Assembly (NCBI GenBank): GCA_033032175.1
Contig: CM065310.1
Span: forward strand, 8,432,001-8,496,000
Origin: Saturnia japonica
Taxonomy: Eukaryota; Arthropoda; Insecta; Lepidoptera; Saturniidae
DNA length: 64,000 nucleotides
Direction of reading: 5' to 3'
Below the pieces are notes generated by a model, which saw nothing but the letters and a program-made list of their open reading frames with translations, made no database searches and had not been told where the DNA came from. Numbering within the stretch: position 1 is the first letter of the stretch; every line of letters starts with the position of its first letter. Positions 34,926 through 47,576 of the stretch are shown one piece after another. The translations under genes were made by a program, and so were the position numbers.

Positions 34926-37900
34926 AGATACGGAATGTTTGTATCATTGTTATAATATACGGAACATGTACACGTTAATGTTCATATCCCATTACGTGTG
35001 AAATATGAAAATAAGTTAATAAAGGTAACCGTCGAGCGTCACAAATCATCGAAATGTCCACCGACAGTCACATAACACATGGCATTTACCTTTGTTCCGT
35101 TATTTGTCAAAATGAATATTTCATTTTCTCGACACCTTTATAATACGAAGGCTTTAATGTGATTTAGATTTTGTTATATGTATATGGGTTAGTATTATTT
35201 TGGCATGAACAGATAAATAATAAGGATAGATACCGCTTCAGGTTAAAATATGGATATTTATACTTCTATTGTTCTGATTTTAAAACTTTCACTAATTTCA
35301 CTAACAGGAAGAACCCATTTTACCTCTGAGTGCTATATGGAATTATATTTTATTCAATGCCATAATAAGAAACCTGTAACATATCTTGTGTATTGAGAGT
35401 GCAAAAATGTTTTGCTTTTTCAACTGGATACTTTTATTTTCGTTGATGTATATTTCAATTTTATACATATCATAAAAATAAATAAAATCAACAATATCAG
35501 ATAAGAATATGACGTTTGATGATAATGTCGTGTTTGTTAAATTTCTATCCTTGATAAAAAAATCTCAAGAACAAAAAATTGGTGTACTCATGTAAAAAGT
35601 TCTACTTCTTTGGCGTAACGAAAGAAAATAGAATTGGTCAAATTTTTTTTTGTCTAACATGCTAACAGTATAAATTATCATATTTCATATTCATCATTCA
35701 CATTATTATCATTGATGGCTAACTTCATCATGTTACACTTCCGTTACATTATGCGCGCGCAGGTCTCGATTTTTCCCTGTACTCTAAATACACAAAAGAA
35801 AATGTTTCTTGCGTCGTTTTAGATGTTACATGTATAGATAAATATAGAACCTTTGATAAAACGTATGTTATTATACTGTTGTTCCCTTCAAGTCTTGTTG
35901 AAAATGATTAATGTAATAACATCAAGTTATTTTGGTTCTTTTGCGAATACAAGTGCGATTCAGCACAATACTGTTTTAACTACAGCATCGTAGCCCTAGA
36001 ATGCAGTATATCACGACAGCTATTAAAGTGTTGGCACTCTCAGATTTACTATCCGCCCCGTTGCCACTATTTGCATAGTAATTTTCACTTATGAATAAGT
36101 ATTAAGGGTCTATTGCTCTTATAAATATTTACGGGTAATCTCGCCAGATCTTGTGGGTGGGGCGCAGTGATGTCTTTGGATGGTTTTCCTGTCAGCGCGA
36201 TGACAGGCGGAATGCTTTAGCTAGGAAGTTGATAAATGATAGATATAATTTATGCTTTAATGAGCATTTTGTGTTGCTTCATTCATACGTAATGATTTCA
36301 TTAGGAACGGTTTATGTTTGTATAATAGATAGAAATAATAAGTTAATTAGAATTGTGTGATTAGCAATTTTTCTTTTTAACTAATAAGCCGATAGAATTA
36401 AGGTAATTTTTTTTTTAAATAATTTGTAGGAAGTTTCTCTCGGCCACAATCTTATTTAATAGGTAACAACTGGCTCTGATGCGCTTGTTGCCAGAACACA
36501 CTTAGAAGCTGCATGAAGAAAGAAGAAGTAGCTATAGGAACATACCACCAAGCTATGGTTTCATAACGATGTTTTCCTTTAACGAATGACTTTAACGTTA
36601 TGACTTATTGTAGGACAATGAATCCTTTGAAAACGCTACTACAAAATCATCGTTTTCCTTTTCTACTTTGAAAACTTCAGTATCATTGAAATTTCAAATA
36701 AACCAAGTATAGACTGTCGATATAGTGATAAAGTTATAAAATCGCTTTCGACTTTGCGTGACCGAACTACCTAATGAAGCTTCTATCTCTGAGGGTGTTT
36801 TATTGAAAAAGTTCATACCGTGACCAGACTGCGAAAGCACAAATGCCTGTAAGTGTAAAATATGAATAATAATCGACCTCTTAGTCGAGAGCCTTTACCT
36901 GTTCCGGGTTAAGCGGATATTTCATAAGGCCACTGTGTATTCTTTATGGGCGGCCGTAAAATTTTCTCGAAGGAAATTGGGGAAGGAGGCCTAAGGTTTA
37001 TTAATATTTTTTTGAAATTTATCTCTATACACCCGGAAATTTTCGCAAGGAAAATGACTATACTGAAAGAATTTTTATTCAGAGTTTTTTTAAAATAGAT
37101 AATGGTATTTGGTAATAAGCCCACTTAAAATCTGATATATATTGAAAAGATACAGTCTTGTTTTTTAGAGAAATTATAATATGGTTCCATTATGTTACAA
37201 CTTTCATTCGGTATAAATGTATGAACATTTTCCTATCATAATTTCAGGGCACAAAAGGCTATAATTTAAATATGAATGACACACATCTTGCGTACAGAGG
37301 CACCATTAATCACCTTATTCATAACCTCCGTCAATCAACTCGCGACATCCGCAAACGCAGCGGTTTACCCGCCTCACTTCGTTTACATTGCGTGTGGGGC
37401 CAGGAAACTGGTGATATGGATCAATATTTTTAGAATTCAATTTATTTTATCCTATGGCATCGTAGCTCACAAATGGCTGAACCAGTTTTGATCTAGTTTT
37501 TTTTTTCTTTTGAAAGGCGACTTGATCGAGAGTGTTCTTAGCCATGATTCAAGAAACTGTGTTCAGTCGTTTATAGGTTACCAGGTCTTTTATAGTTTAT
37601 AAATTGATGTGATCAACTTCCACAGATACACATTAAGTCAACATTTGGTATTCTGTTACTTCAATGATATTACAAAATAATGATCTGATGCTACAACGTC
37701 ATCTGGTTCCGAAGGATACCTAACTCCTCACTCACTAACTAGCTTAGATCAGAGATATCGTATTTGGGCTCATTGAAATGGTCTCAATGAATAGGTTACT
37801 TATTTCAGGGGTTTATTAAATGTTTAATTAACCTTGTATCTATTTAGTTTTACTTGTTGAAAACACAACAACAACAAAGATAACAAGAATCAGGATATTG

Positions 37901-38935
37901 AAGAAAAACTGGATTAACTAACAATTATGGATAAGAAGTTTTGACTAATTAGAGGTATCCTAAAGGTCAAATTAAATAGTTATATCAATAATGTATAATA
38001 CTCTAATCTAAAAATAATAATGAATTGAATGAAACAATGAATTTACCCAAGGAAAAGAAGAAAACAAATATAATAATAAAATGGAATATGTAATTACTTA
38101 GATTAAACTAGTTTATTTTAATTTTGTATATTAAACCAAGTTATGAAAAAAATACACTTTATTTGTGAACTGTTTTTTCTACTGCTTTAGTAATATGACA
38201 TCTCAACATATTAAGAAAGAAAGACATTACAGATATAAGTAAATACAGGAAATCGCTAGGACATCGCTGACGGACGCATATCAATTTACCAATTATTATA
38301 ATCATACCGGTAACAATTTAACACAGTAATAAGTTCTCGGCAACGGGTTGATACTAAAATGAGACGTTATATTTAATATAACCATTCAAAACGCTTACTC
38401 CATTACCTACCCAAAGAAAAATCTAAATGATTACACGTCATGTCGTAGTTAGCAAAAACAACAGAAAAAGGGATCTTAATAAAATTTGTCACCAGAAAAA
38501 ATTAGAATCACTCTTAATATATTAGAGAAATTTACAAAAATGTGTACTTAGGTTTAGTGATTTGACAATCTTTTCCTTCTTAAACTGCAGGTATATTTAT
38601 TTATGTTTGTGATGTTTTAAGACTATGAGGTCTTTAAAACAGCACTTAACTTTCTTACCGCCTGTCGTTAAAAGCTACTAAAGTGATTCCGGCAAATAAA
38701 GACAGCCATTATGACTATGACGTACTGCTCTGAGACAAATACTGTGGATTTTGTAAAAGATTAAGGTAAAAGTGTTATGTAGAGTTGTGAAATAAAAAGA
38801 TTACCAATAATGGGTAGCAATAGAAGTCGAAAGGAGATGGAAAACAGAGAAATTTATTTGAAAAATTATTTTTACTTGGGAAAGCCCAACTCATGATATG
38901 CCTCCACCTTACAGAAGATCACAACCAAATAACCT
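34926..38935. other. AT-rich spacer
   Basis: About 4 kb without a recognisable gene, RNA or repeat. Longest open frames are near 70 codons (36151-36360, 36909-37124, 37276-37491) and look random. Confidence 0.5.
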
Positions 38936-39108
38936 AGTGTTGTGTTCCTGCGGTGTATAGGTTTCCCAAAGCTCCTTGGGGTAGGGGAGTTTAAGGTCGG
39001 TAACGCGTTAGTATTGCGATAGTTTTGGTATCATAAGCGTCCATAGGTTAGAATAATCGCTTACCATCATGCGGGTCTTGCGCTTGTTTACCACCTTAGT
39101 TGTAAAAG
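38936..39108 (+). repeat. LINE 3' tail fragment
   Basis: AATCGCTTACCATCATGCGG followed by a TTGCGCTTGTTTACC stretch aligns with the tail at 3626-3735. Confidence 0.55.
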
Positions 39109-39111
39109 AAA

Positions 39112-39332
39112 TTGGTTGTCTGTAAAGTCGGTTTACTGACAATAGTTGAACGTGACAACGTCATAAGAAAATACTAATGGAATGGTATCATTTTTTAAAA
39201 GAAAATTTTAATTATATTTGTTTGATAGCCTTAAATGGAACGCCTCAGAGCGAGGTAACGCCGCATGAGTCATGTTTTTTCGTGCGTGCAGCCGGCTCCA
39301 TCGAATTATAAGACGTTGTCACGTCAAAACAA
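39112..39332. mobile_element. Short MITE-like element, copy 1
   Basis: It starts TTGGTTGTCTGTAAAGTCGG. An inner arm ACGTGACAACGTCATAAG at 39149-39166 is matched on the other strand by the arm at 39308-39325 (ATAAGACGTTGTCACGT). The same layout recurs at 44448-44665, but the middle sections have diverged. No coding capacity. Confidence 0.6.
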
Positions 39333-42300
39333 TACAAACAGAGATTTTGAATATATCATATTTTACTAGTAACCGGTCGCAACTTCATTCAAGTTAATTA
39401 TAAATTTATAATATAACATTTAATTAGGATTAAACCAACTTATCAAACAAAAAACAACGTTTTATGTTTCTCGTCAATTATAATATAACATTTAATTGGG
39501 TTAAAAAATAACCTGTATTATACTAAGGGATAAGGTTGCTATTCTTGATATAATTAAATGGCTAGGCTGTCGTCGGAACGAAAAGAAAAAAAATACGAAT
39601 ATTTATTTATTGTCAAATTTTAATGTATGCTATGTTTAGAGGTAGTTTGATCTTATTTTGCTGAAGACTTTACTTTTTTTAACTGACTTCAGAAAAAAAC
39701 GGAGCTTACTCAATTCGAAAGTAGGTTTTTTTATGGATGTTCAGCCATAACTTCTTTGTTTATGAACCGATTTGAATGATTCTTTTTTTCTTGGATAGGG
39801 GATACCCTAGGGGTAGTCCCATTGAAATTTCATTGGCATTGGACCTTCATCTTCGAAGACATACCAAGGAACTCTTCAAAATCATTAATGTTGGTTTTCA
39901 TTTTTTGTTAAAAATTGTCTTGTAACGTATTCTTTTCAGCTTTTTTACATATTTAAAATCTCCATGTTTGGGACATTTATTCGCACTATAATATTTACTC
40001 CATAGTGTTCGGTATCAGGAGATTTGATTCATCTATCTAGTGGTTCGATATTAATAAAAATAATACCTTTCCACAGTGGCCTCGTAACTAGATATCCCAA
40101 ATAAGTATTCGCACTATTTGGGCATAATTATAGCATTTTCTTTATGGATTTTTTGTTTCATTTAAAAAGTTAAACCACATCCTTTTTACACCTTCCTGTT
40201 AGTTAAATATTTTTCAGATTGGAATCAGTACTTTCAGAGATTAAATACCTCATACAAACATACGAACTTTAATTCTTTATAATAGTAGTATAAATATAGA
40301 TAAGTCGTTGAGTAATATATAATGAGGTATATAATACACTCTTTTTCTCAGTTACAAAGATATTATAACTATGAAAAATCATAATTTATATCTAAATTCT
40401 AAGAAAGTTACTAACTAAAAATAAATTAATATAATTTAAACCACAAACAGTAATAAAAGGTCTTATAACAAAGAGAAAGTAAACAAAGGATATAAATGAT
40501 TTTTTCAAATAATTCATTTCCAACGCGAGTTCGCGTGGAAAGTCGAAATAAAAAATATCTTAATTGTAACGGATAGCGTGTTTTGTGATACAAACAATAA
40601 TAAATTACATTGTAATTGTATCGCCTCGGCCGTGTTTACCATAATTATTGAGATAAAGCGGGTTGTGGCTATTTAACACAAAGCGTTTAAGTAAATTAAC
40701 ACTTTTGTACGATCAATCTGATTTTATACAAAAGAAAATTTTATATTCACCTTTGCCTTATTTGCCTTGGCAAATTGACAGCACTATCTCTGATGGTATG
40801 AACAGTATAATAGAAACACAAAAGCGACCACCGAGTGATCTAAATCCATCGGCAGTCGCCGCTGTTATGCTAGCCTGTATAAATATCTCTACCCGTTATG
40901 CCTGAAGGATTCGATGTCATAAAAATATAGTTTCACAGTTTTACGGTACGACAAAGAGAACTTTTTAGATCTTGGCGAGGTGGAGCTTACTGTAAAACTG
41001 TTACTTCAAAGCTCAGCACGTGTGGTTATGTAGTGGAAAGGAGAGAAGAGAATTAGATTGAATAGCTTTTCATAACACTCACCATGATACATACGGTAAA
41101 ACATGCTCAGCTAGGCAACAAAACCAATTCTTAGAATTCGTGATAATTTTACAATGCAAAAAAATATCCCAATAAACGAAGCATGTATTCCACTACTAAT
41201 TTTTTTTACTGTTTTTTTTTAAACTGAATTGTTGCGTAAGAACTAGCGCATACTTGTCGATTACTCAAAACTTCAAAGATCTGTAAAACTTTAACTAGAC
41301 TTTTTACTGTAAAAATATTTTGTATCTAGGCCCAACACGTTTGGGTATAACATAACCAAAAAATAACTAAAATCGGAGACATCAACGTTTTTACTTGCCC
41401 GCTTCACTGGAATGTCCCACCGTGGTCGTAACCCTATAAGACAGATAGTAACTAAAATTATTAACGTGTAACAAAACGGACATTGAAACTCCTCAATGGT
41501 ATAACGTGCATGAATAGTGTGAACATTCATGCACATGATAACGTGCGTGAGTAATACTAAAAAATATCTTTGGGTAGCAATAGAGAAGTGTGACCAATTT
41601 AAAATTATTTTCATATCGTCAAACTCTTTCAAGGTGAGTTATTTAAATAATTATTATCCGATAGTAATCGTTCAAAAGCATCCAAAAACACGTATGAATG
41701 GTCATTGCGGTATTCATAAAATACCATACTATTCAAGTTGTTGTGAAACTAGCACAATTTCTGACCATTTACCAGTATTTATAAAACTGTTTAGTTTTTT
41801 ATGATTTGCACATATTATGTAAATTTCACTACGCTAATAATTTTTAGTCGGTCAAAATCCGTTTGATTTATAAAATACTGGCTTCTGCCTGCGACTATAT
41901 CCACTAAAATTGGGAACAGAGAGGAATGAAAAATATGACTAAATCAAAAACTATTCGACCTACATACTTGAAATTTGGTATGTTTAATAAAACTTTCTTG
42001 ATCACCTAAAATCCCAATTTATTAGAAGCTGTTTTTGCGTGATTGAGTGAAAGACATTTAATCATACATACTTTCACATTTATAATAACAAGTAAAATGG
42101 TGTAAATTACAATCTGAAACAATCAAATTTAGAAACATCCGGTTTGAACTAATAAAAGTAAGTTCGTGCGCACTAAATGACGATACCTGAGTTAAAAGTT
42201 GTGCTGAGAAAAAATAAATACTATAGCCTATATCTTAAACACCATTTCGGTTAAATATATTGAACGTAATAGTTTACAAATTCAATACACGGACAAAAAC

Positions 42301-43327
42301 AAGTAACAAATAGTACTTTATCCGTTTAAATGAGACTACTGGGGGTTTCTTTTAAAATAATTTGGAGTAGAGCCAACGGCCGTGCGACTTGCAACTGGTG
42401 GTGGATTTAACTCTTAATGCGTCGAGTTCCAGTTTCTATTTGTTGTTAACGCTTTGCATTTTAAACAACTGTTCTCCAAATTATGATATTTTTGATAATA
42501 CAAATCTGCCGTGATTTTTCCCTGTTTAATCGAAATTCTTGGAACCATGGAATAAAAACAAATTTAGAGAGTTAGAAAAATTGACCTACTCTTAAGTGTT
42601 TAAGGCCCAGCGGACACCAAAGAAGACAGCCTTTGTTTATATTACCAGAGTTTCCAATATGTTTTCTCACCAGAACAAACTTATTTGTAGACAAATATTA
42701 TATTTGCGATTTGTTTGTTCTTTTCTTTGTATTAATTTTAGTATCTTAAAATAAACATTATTCTATTTTACTACAAAAACGAATCAGATGAAAGGATAAT
42801 CTGCGACCTGCAATAATAGTTTCCAGTAAAATTTTCAGTATTCCAGAAAAAGATACGAATAAAAAAAATAAATATCTTAGAGAATAACACTTTGATTAAT
42901 CGTCGACCACAACTTTACAACATCTAGGCTGATTACCACTATATCTTGAACTCGTAGATAAAGCTTTTATGACAGTGATTTTGTTAATGTGGTCATATTC
43001 TCGATAAAAATGTTTAATAACTTACAAACAGCGTCAAGTACTACTTCAGCATCTTTTTTTATAGAAGTCGGTAAATTTACTTTATAAGATTTAGTTTGTT
43101 TAGTGCTCTAAAGGTTTTTTAATAATAGCACGGTAATATGATGACGTTATGCTTGTTGGTAAGTATAGGATAATAAAAAAATAACGGCGATTACATTTGC
43201 CCAATCACCGTCGATGTCACGCCGGCCTGCAAGCCTCTCAGCAGCTGCATAATATTTCGGTTAATTCCTTAACGCGACAAGCCTTAGCGTTTCACTATGA
43301 TGTGTGTTACACTTGATGTATGGTGGT
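39333..43327. other. AT-rich spacer
   Basis: No supported gene. The stretch 39680-40000 (ATGAACCGATTTGAATGATT) and 41800-42070 (AATTTGGTATGTTTAATAAA) resemble tails of old retroelements. Open frames at 41291-41632 and 41529-41804 overlap on opposite strands and look random. Confidence 0.4.
40517..40541. other. 11 bp stem hairpin with one bulge
   Basis: TTTCC, a bulged A, ACGCGA, loop GT, TCGCGT, GGAAA. It lies in otherwise AT-rich DNA with no gene nearby. Confidence 0.65.
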
Positions 43328-43650
43328 CGCGATCAATGATGGCTCTATGGTACCTTATACGGACACCGCGTTGAGAGACCTGAGTTCGAAGTCCTGCAAT
43401 GAGCCTGAGCTGTCAGTGAAGAAATACATCGAAACCATAGCATGGTGGTAGGGCGTTTTCTAATTTCCGCCTCGCTAGCTACCAGCATCAATTTTAAAAT
43501 CTGTCGCCAAACGTCTAAAAGTGGGTTCCGGCAGCTGCACTCGAGAGCCAGTTGAGAACTAGGCTTAGCGTGTTACCATCCTGGGCCACGACGTTACTTA
43601 ACATCGGGTGAGTTTCTAGCTAGCTTAAATTTATAAACGATTCAAAAAAG
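43328..43650 (+). repeat. SINE-A copy, most complete
   Basis: A-box-like TGGCTCTATGGTACC and B-box-like GAGTTCGAAGTCC in the head; then CATAGCATGGTGGTAGGGC, CCGGCAGCTGCACTCGAGAG and CTGGGCCACGACGTTACTT. The tail has lost its poly(A). It ties together the copies at 712, 5720 and 31684. Confidence 0.72.
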
Positions 43651-44019
43651 ATTCCGTTAGACAGTTTTGTCTTTTCCTACAACCCAGCAAAAGCTCTATA
43701 AACTGAACTAAGTTAAACATGGTCAATGAGTATATGTCTAAAGGGAACTGCCAACACCGACCCGGTGAGATAATGAAAAGCCAGTACAACGATTTGCCCG
43801 ACCTTTTGGGACACCCGAATTTTATTTAATATGTAAACGGTTATATGCGTCACCTGATTTGATGTTAATTAATGTAATGACAATATTGTGGTTTATCAAA
43901 AATGTATTTATTACGTGAATATAAAAAATAAAAACAGATTTCGTTTAATATTTTTACGTATTTATACAAGTAAGAATAGGTATAAGGAAACCCAGAGGTG
44001 GCCCGGCCCTCTGGTCGTC

Positions 44020-44315
44020 ACGTGTTTATTGCATATTAAATATTTTCATCCCTTAATTTTGTTTTTACACAATTTAATGACAATTCATATAGCATATTAA
44101 CCGATAAATGTATTTACTTACCTCGTATAAAAGTTTATAAAAATCTGTAAACAATTAATAAAGAAAATATTTTTTTACGTTTTATAAAAGTATTATTGAC
44201 AATTCTTAGAGCCCATCAATTATGGAATGATATACTATGATTCCCGTATACACAATTTCATACAAATCGGTCAAACCCCTTTTGAGTTAAATCCGGACAG
44301 GCAAGTATAAGAAAA
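44020..44315 (+). repeat. Dispersed repeat family 2 copy
   Basis: CATCCCTTAATTTTGTTTTT, CATCAATTATGGAATGATA, CCCGTATACACAATTTCATA and TTGAGTTAAATCCGGACAG appear in the family order. The last phrases are typical of the 3' part of a family common in Lepidoptera. Confidence 0.6.
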
Positions 44316-44447
44316 TAAAAATAATTGTATGTCTATTCGAAAATTTAGAAATAAAACTACGTACCCACACTGAACTGCAGGTTAACTAAACATAATAATA
44401 GAGAAAAAGAAGAACCAGGATTAGTTAAAAAGTTAATAAAAAAATTG

Positions 44448-44665
44448 GTTGCCTGTAAAGTCGGTATACGGGCGAAAGTTTTACGTGACAACGACTTTAT
44501 GTCTGTCTCTCTCGCTCTTAGGCGGGCTAACCATGCCCGAGTGGAAGGGACGCATGCCTCTCACTCGCTCTCATTGTGAGCGCATAACGTGAGCGGAGCG
44601 TAACGCAGTTTCTTGAAGTGTCACCCGGCAAACCAATTTATAAGACGTTGTCACGTCAAAATTAC
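44448..44665. mobile_element. Short MITE-like element, copy 2
   Basis: It starts TTGGTTGCCTGTAAAGTCGG; inner arms are ACGTGACAACGACTTTAT (44483-44500) and ATAAGACGTTGTCACGT (about 44640-44656). Its middle is GC-richer than in copy 1, with GAGCGGAGCG. Confidence 0.6.
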
Positions 44666-45668
44666 TGTAAGATAATTAAAAACGCAATCAGAAATCAATA
44701 AGTCAGATTAGTCTACTGGTGTCGAAAGCGATTCCGTATAGTTAAATTATTTTAAATCCCTCAGTTTTTAAATAACAATAAATATTAATCACATTTCTGA
44801 TAGGCTGACCAAAACTACAAAGTTTACATTCTCTTTACCTTTTGTGAGTGAATTCTATGCACCTAGTTGTATATTGTAGGTAATTTGCGTTATTACTATG
44901 AAGTATAAACACGTATTTAAATAAATTCAATGTATCTACAGTTTATTTCTATTCGTCTCAGTGTTACACTATGTATTGTGATATATAACCATAGTTTCAG
45001 TTCGGCAGTATATAAAGTTGCCGTGCGAGTTGACCGTCAATACTTCCATTATTATGAGTTCTGTGGTTCGAACGTCACTATTTTATTGCCAATAAATTTT
45101 GTACGGAAGCCGTAAACTTTTTAGCTATACGAAACTTTTCATTATTCCGGTAACTCGCACAGAAAAGGGGAAACAGGTAGTAAATTCCTACTTTGTACGA
45201 CGTAAAGGGTAACGTGAACTTTTCGAATAATTGTTCTATAGAAATCAAAATTTTGAGGTTTCAACTTTTACCCTTACTGCAAATGTTATATGACCTGTAC
45301 AATATTTGTGAAATTTTAAGAACCTTATGGGATTTAGTAATAATAATAGATATGTGTCGATTCCTAAAATTTCAATACTATAATAGAGCGATATAGAGTG
45401 AAAGAGAAATATGTTACTAGTTCTAATGAATTTCCTTCACCGTAAGCTTAAGTCAATTCTGAGTAGAAAAAATAAAATATTCATCTTACACTTAGCTGTG
45501 GCTTTTTCTTACGTTCAATTCTTTCTCCCAGAGTGATTGATCATCAAATATGTAGACTCTCACTTTCATTTTGGAGATTCATTTTGACGTACATATACCA
45601 TTTGTAGCGAACGTTTATACACTCTACTCAAATTACCATATTTTTTTAAGCAGACTAACGTTATCTAG
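44666..45668. other. AT-rich spacer
   Basis: No gene, RNA or repeat recognised. Confidence 0.5.
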
Positions 45669-45773
45669 TACAGATGGGCTAGAAAGATTAGCGAATTTTA
45701 AAAATAATTAAAAAAAACGAAATACAATACACATACACATTTTTATTTCAATTCAAATAGACATCTGGGAAAT

Positions 45774-46816
45774 TTATTTATTAAAAATTACATAATTCAG
45801 GTGTGCACCATGCCGATGCAAACATTCCTCGAATCTGAACCTCAAATTGGTATAAACTCGCTGACACATTGCGCGAAGAATAGCTGCCATTTCTTCTCGG
45901 ATATTTATCTTCAACTGGTTAATCGTGGCTGGGTTATTGGAGTAGACTCTACCTTTCAGGTATCCCCACATCAAAAAGTCTGCTGGCGTTAGAGTTTCCC
46001 AGCAAGCATCTCGTTTACGGCCGCCAATGAAGCATTAGATATATGGCATGTCGCAACATCTTGTTGCAACCACGTCGCACGATTATAGGCTTCAAATTAT
46101 TGCAGTTGCGGAAAGAAAAAATCCCTTAACATGGCTATGTATCGGTCGAAATTTACAGTGACAGATTGCCTTTGTTGATTTTCAAAGAAATAGGGTCCGA
46201 TAATTCCGTGTGCTGATATGGCCGCAAAAACGGTTACTTTCGGCGAATGCAGAGGCTTTTGATGTTCTGCACGTGGGTTCTCTGTAGCCCAGTAACGGCA
46301 ATTCTGTTTATTGACATGCCCATTTAAGTAAAAATGGGCTTCGTCGGAGAAAAGAATATTGTTGAAACTCTGACAGCGTTCCAACATTGTTTCAACAAAA
46401 GCTCGTCGTAAACTTGGGTTATTTGGCAGTAATTCCTGCAAAAGTTGAATTTTATACGGGTGCAAATTCAAATCTTTCAACAAAATGCGACGCAAATATG
46501 TTCTGGACACCACAAGTTCAGCTGATCGCTTGCGAATCGATAGACAGGAATTACGTTGAACTGAAACTCTAAGTTGTTCAATTGTGTCTTCCGTTCTTGT
46601 TGACCTTGGGCGTCCCGCATGCATCTGTTTGAGAGTCGAACCAGTAGCTTCGAACTTTCTGACCCATGATCGAATCACACTTTCCTTCTGACACTGATTT
46701 ACGTCATGTAATCCAAGCTCACGCCGAAATAAATGTCGAACAATAGCGCACGAATCGCCGTTTTATTAATAATGTTTAACGCAGAATGCACGCTGCGCTC
46801 CGGTGAAGCGATCCAT
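45774..46816 (-). pseudogene. Tc1/mariner-superfamily transposase, decayed
   Basis: The start MDRFTGAQRAFCV (ATG at 46814-46816) is soon followed by TAATAA, after which the frame resumes with IVRHLFRRELG, IRSWVRKFEATGS and AGRPRSTRTEDTIEQLR, the helix-turn-helix region and GRP-type linker. The catalytic part shows NNILFSDEAHFYLNG (first Asp) and, after an in-frame stop at about 46097, WLQQDVATCH (second Asp). A further frame change gives TPADFLMWGYLKG (third Asp) and the C-terminus RFEECLHRHGAHL. The span between the second and third motifs looks shortened, so I cannot state the spacing class. It resembles IS630/Tc1/mariner transposases annotated in insects as Tc3-like. At least two stops and one frameshift make it inactive. 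Confidence 0.88.
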
Positions 46817-46884
46817 CGCGACTAAATTTCCGAGAACCGAGCTTCTTATCCCCACGACCCGCGTAGTCCCCGCTCATAAGGTTC

Positions 46885-46888
<4 letters not shown>

Positions 46889-46944
<56 letters not shown>

Positions 46945-47525
46945 CTGACTACACTGTTAGCCTTAGGGGCCCTAAAGCCGCTGCGGCTTTTACAGCTTCA
47001 CCGGACTTGGGGGCGAGCGCAGAGGGCACTCAGCCGCGAAAGTTTTGTGGACGACTCGCACGAGGGTGCCAAAGTGGCCGGACCTCGGCTCGGGCGGTCG
47101 TCGCGTTCGCAAATAGGTCGCGGTCTATTCGAATCCCTACACCTACGATTCGAGCTAACTAAATATACACATAGGCACGTTCCCTTCCTCCTGGGAGGAA
47201 GGAAGGAACCGTGCGTATGTGTATTCAATAATCGGAATGTTTCTACACTAACTAGCGCTACCTAACTAGCGTAAAAAAAGAAAAAAAAAGGTCCCTCACA
47301 GAACCTATGTACCTGTGTGGTGTGCACGTGTGTATGTTCATACGTGTGTAGTGTTGTATGTAGGTAGCTAAGTGATGCACGTACAGTGTCACTTGTATCG
47401 CGCGGGCGGTTGCCTGACCCAAGGGTTTCACACCGAGGAACGGACCTAGGCTTGGGTTACCGCTAGAGAGGGTGGACGTGACGGGTGTGCTGGAGCGAAA
47501 TTGACCGCCCGCCCTCTGCGGAGAG
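46889..47525 (-). mobile_element. 5'-truncated Jockey-family LINE, copy 4
   Basis: A plus-strand poly(T) of about 52 bases is followed by the family 3' end. The target-site duplication GGTTCAAAC is at 46880-46888 and 47526-47534. The copy keeps the last codons of the reading frame (RRGRAVNFAPAHPSRPPSLA, ending VTQA stop near 47458) and the 3' UTR hairpin at 47188. It is nearly identical to the 61.5 kb copy, so it is recent. It sits in the 5' leader of the Tc1/mariner-type element. Confidence 0.93.
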
Positions 47526-47576
47526 GGTTCAAACGCAAGAGTGTTTTTAAAATCGTACTCCTTTCTGGCCCACCTG

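Larger units (their letters stand above)
45671..47576 (-). mobile_element. Tc1/mariner-superfamily element with nested LINE
   Basis: The left end CAGATGGGCTAGAAAGATTA and the right end read on the other strand, CAGGTGGGCCAGAAAGGAGT, are good terminal inverted repeats that continue into a shared TTTTTAAAA-type stretch about 30 bases in. Both ends are bordered by TA (45669-45670 and 47577-47578), the target of this superfamily. Without the LINE at 46889-47525 and one 9 bp duplication the element is about 1.26 kb. Confidence 0.88.

Noticed and set aside
46803..47265. Plus-strand open frames across the poly(T)
   Set aside because: They are antisense to the LINE 3' UTR and include a run of Phe encoded by the poly(T).
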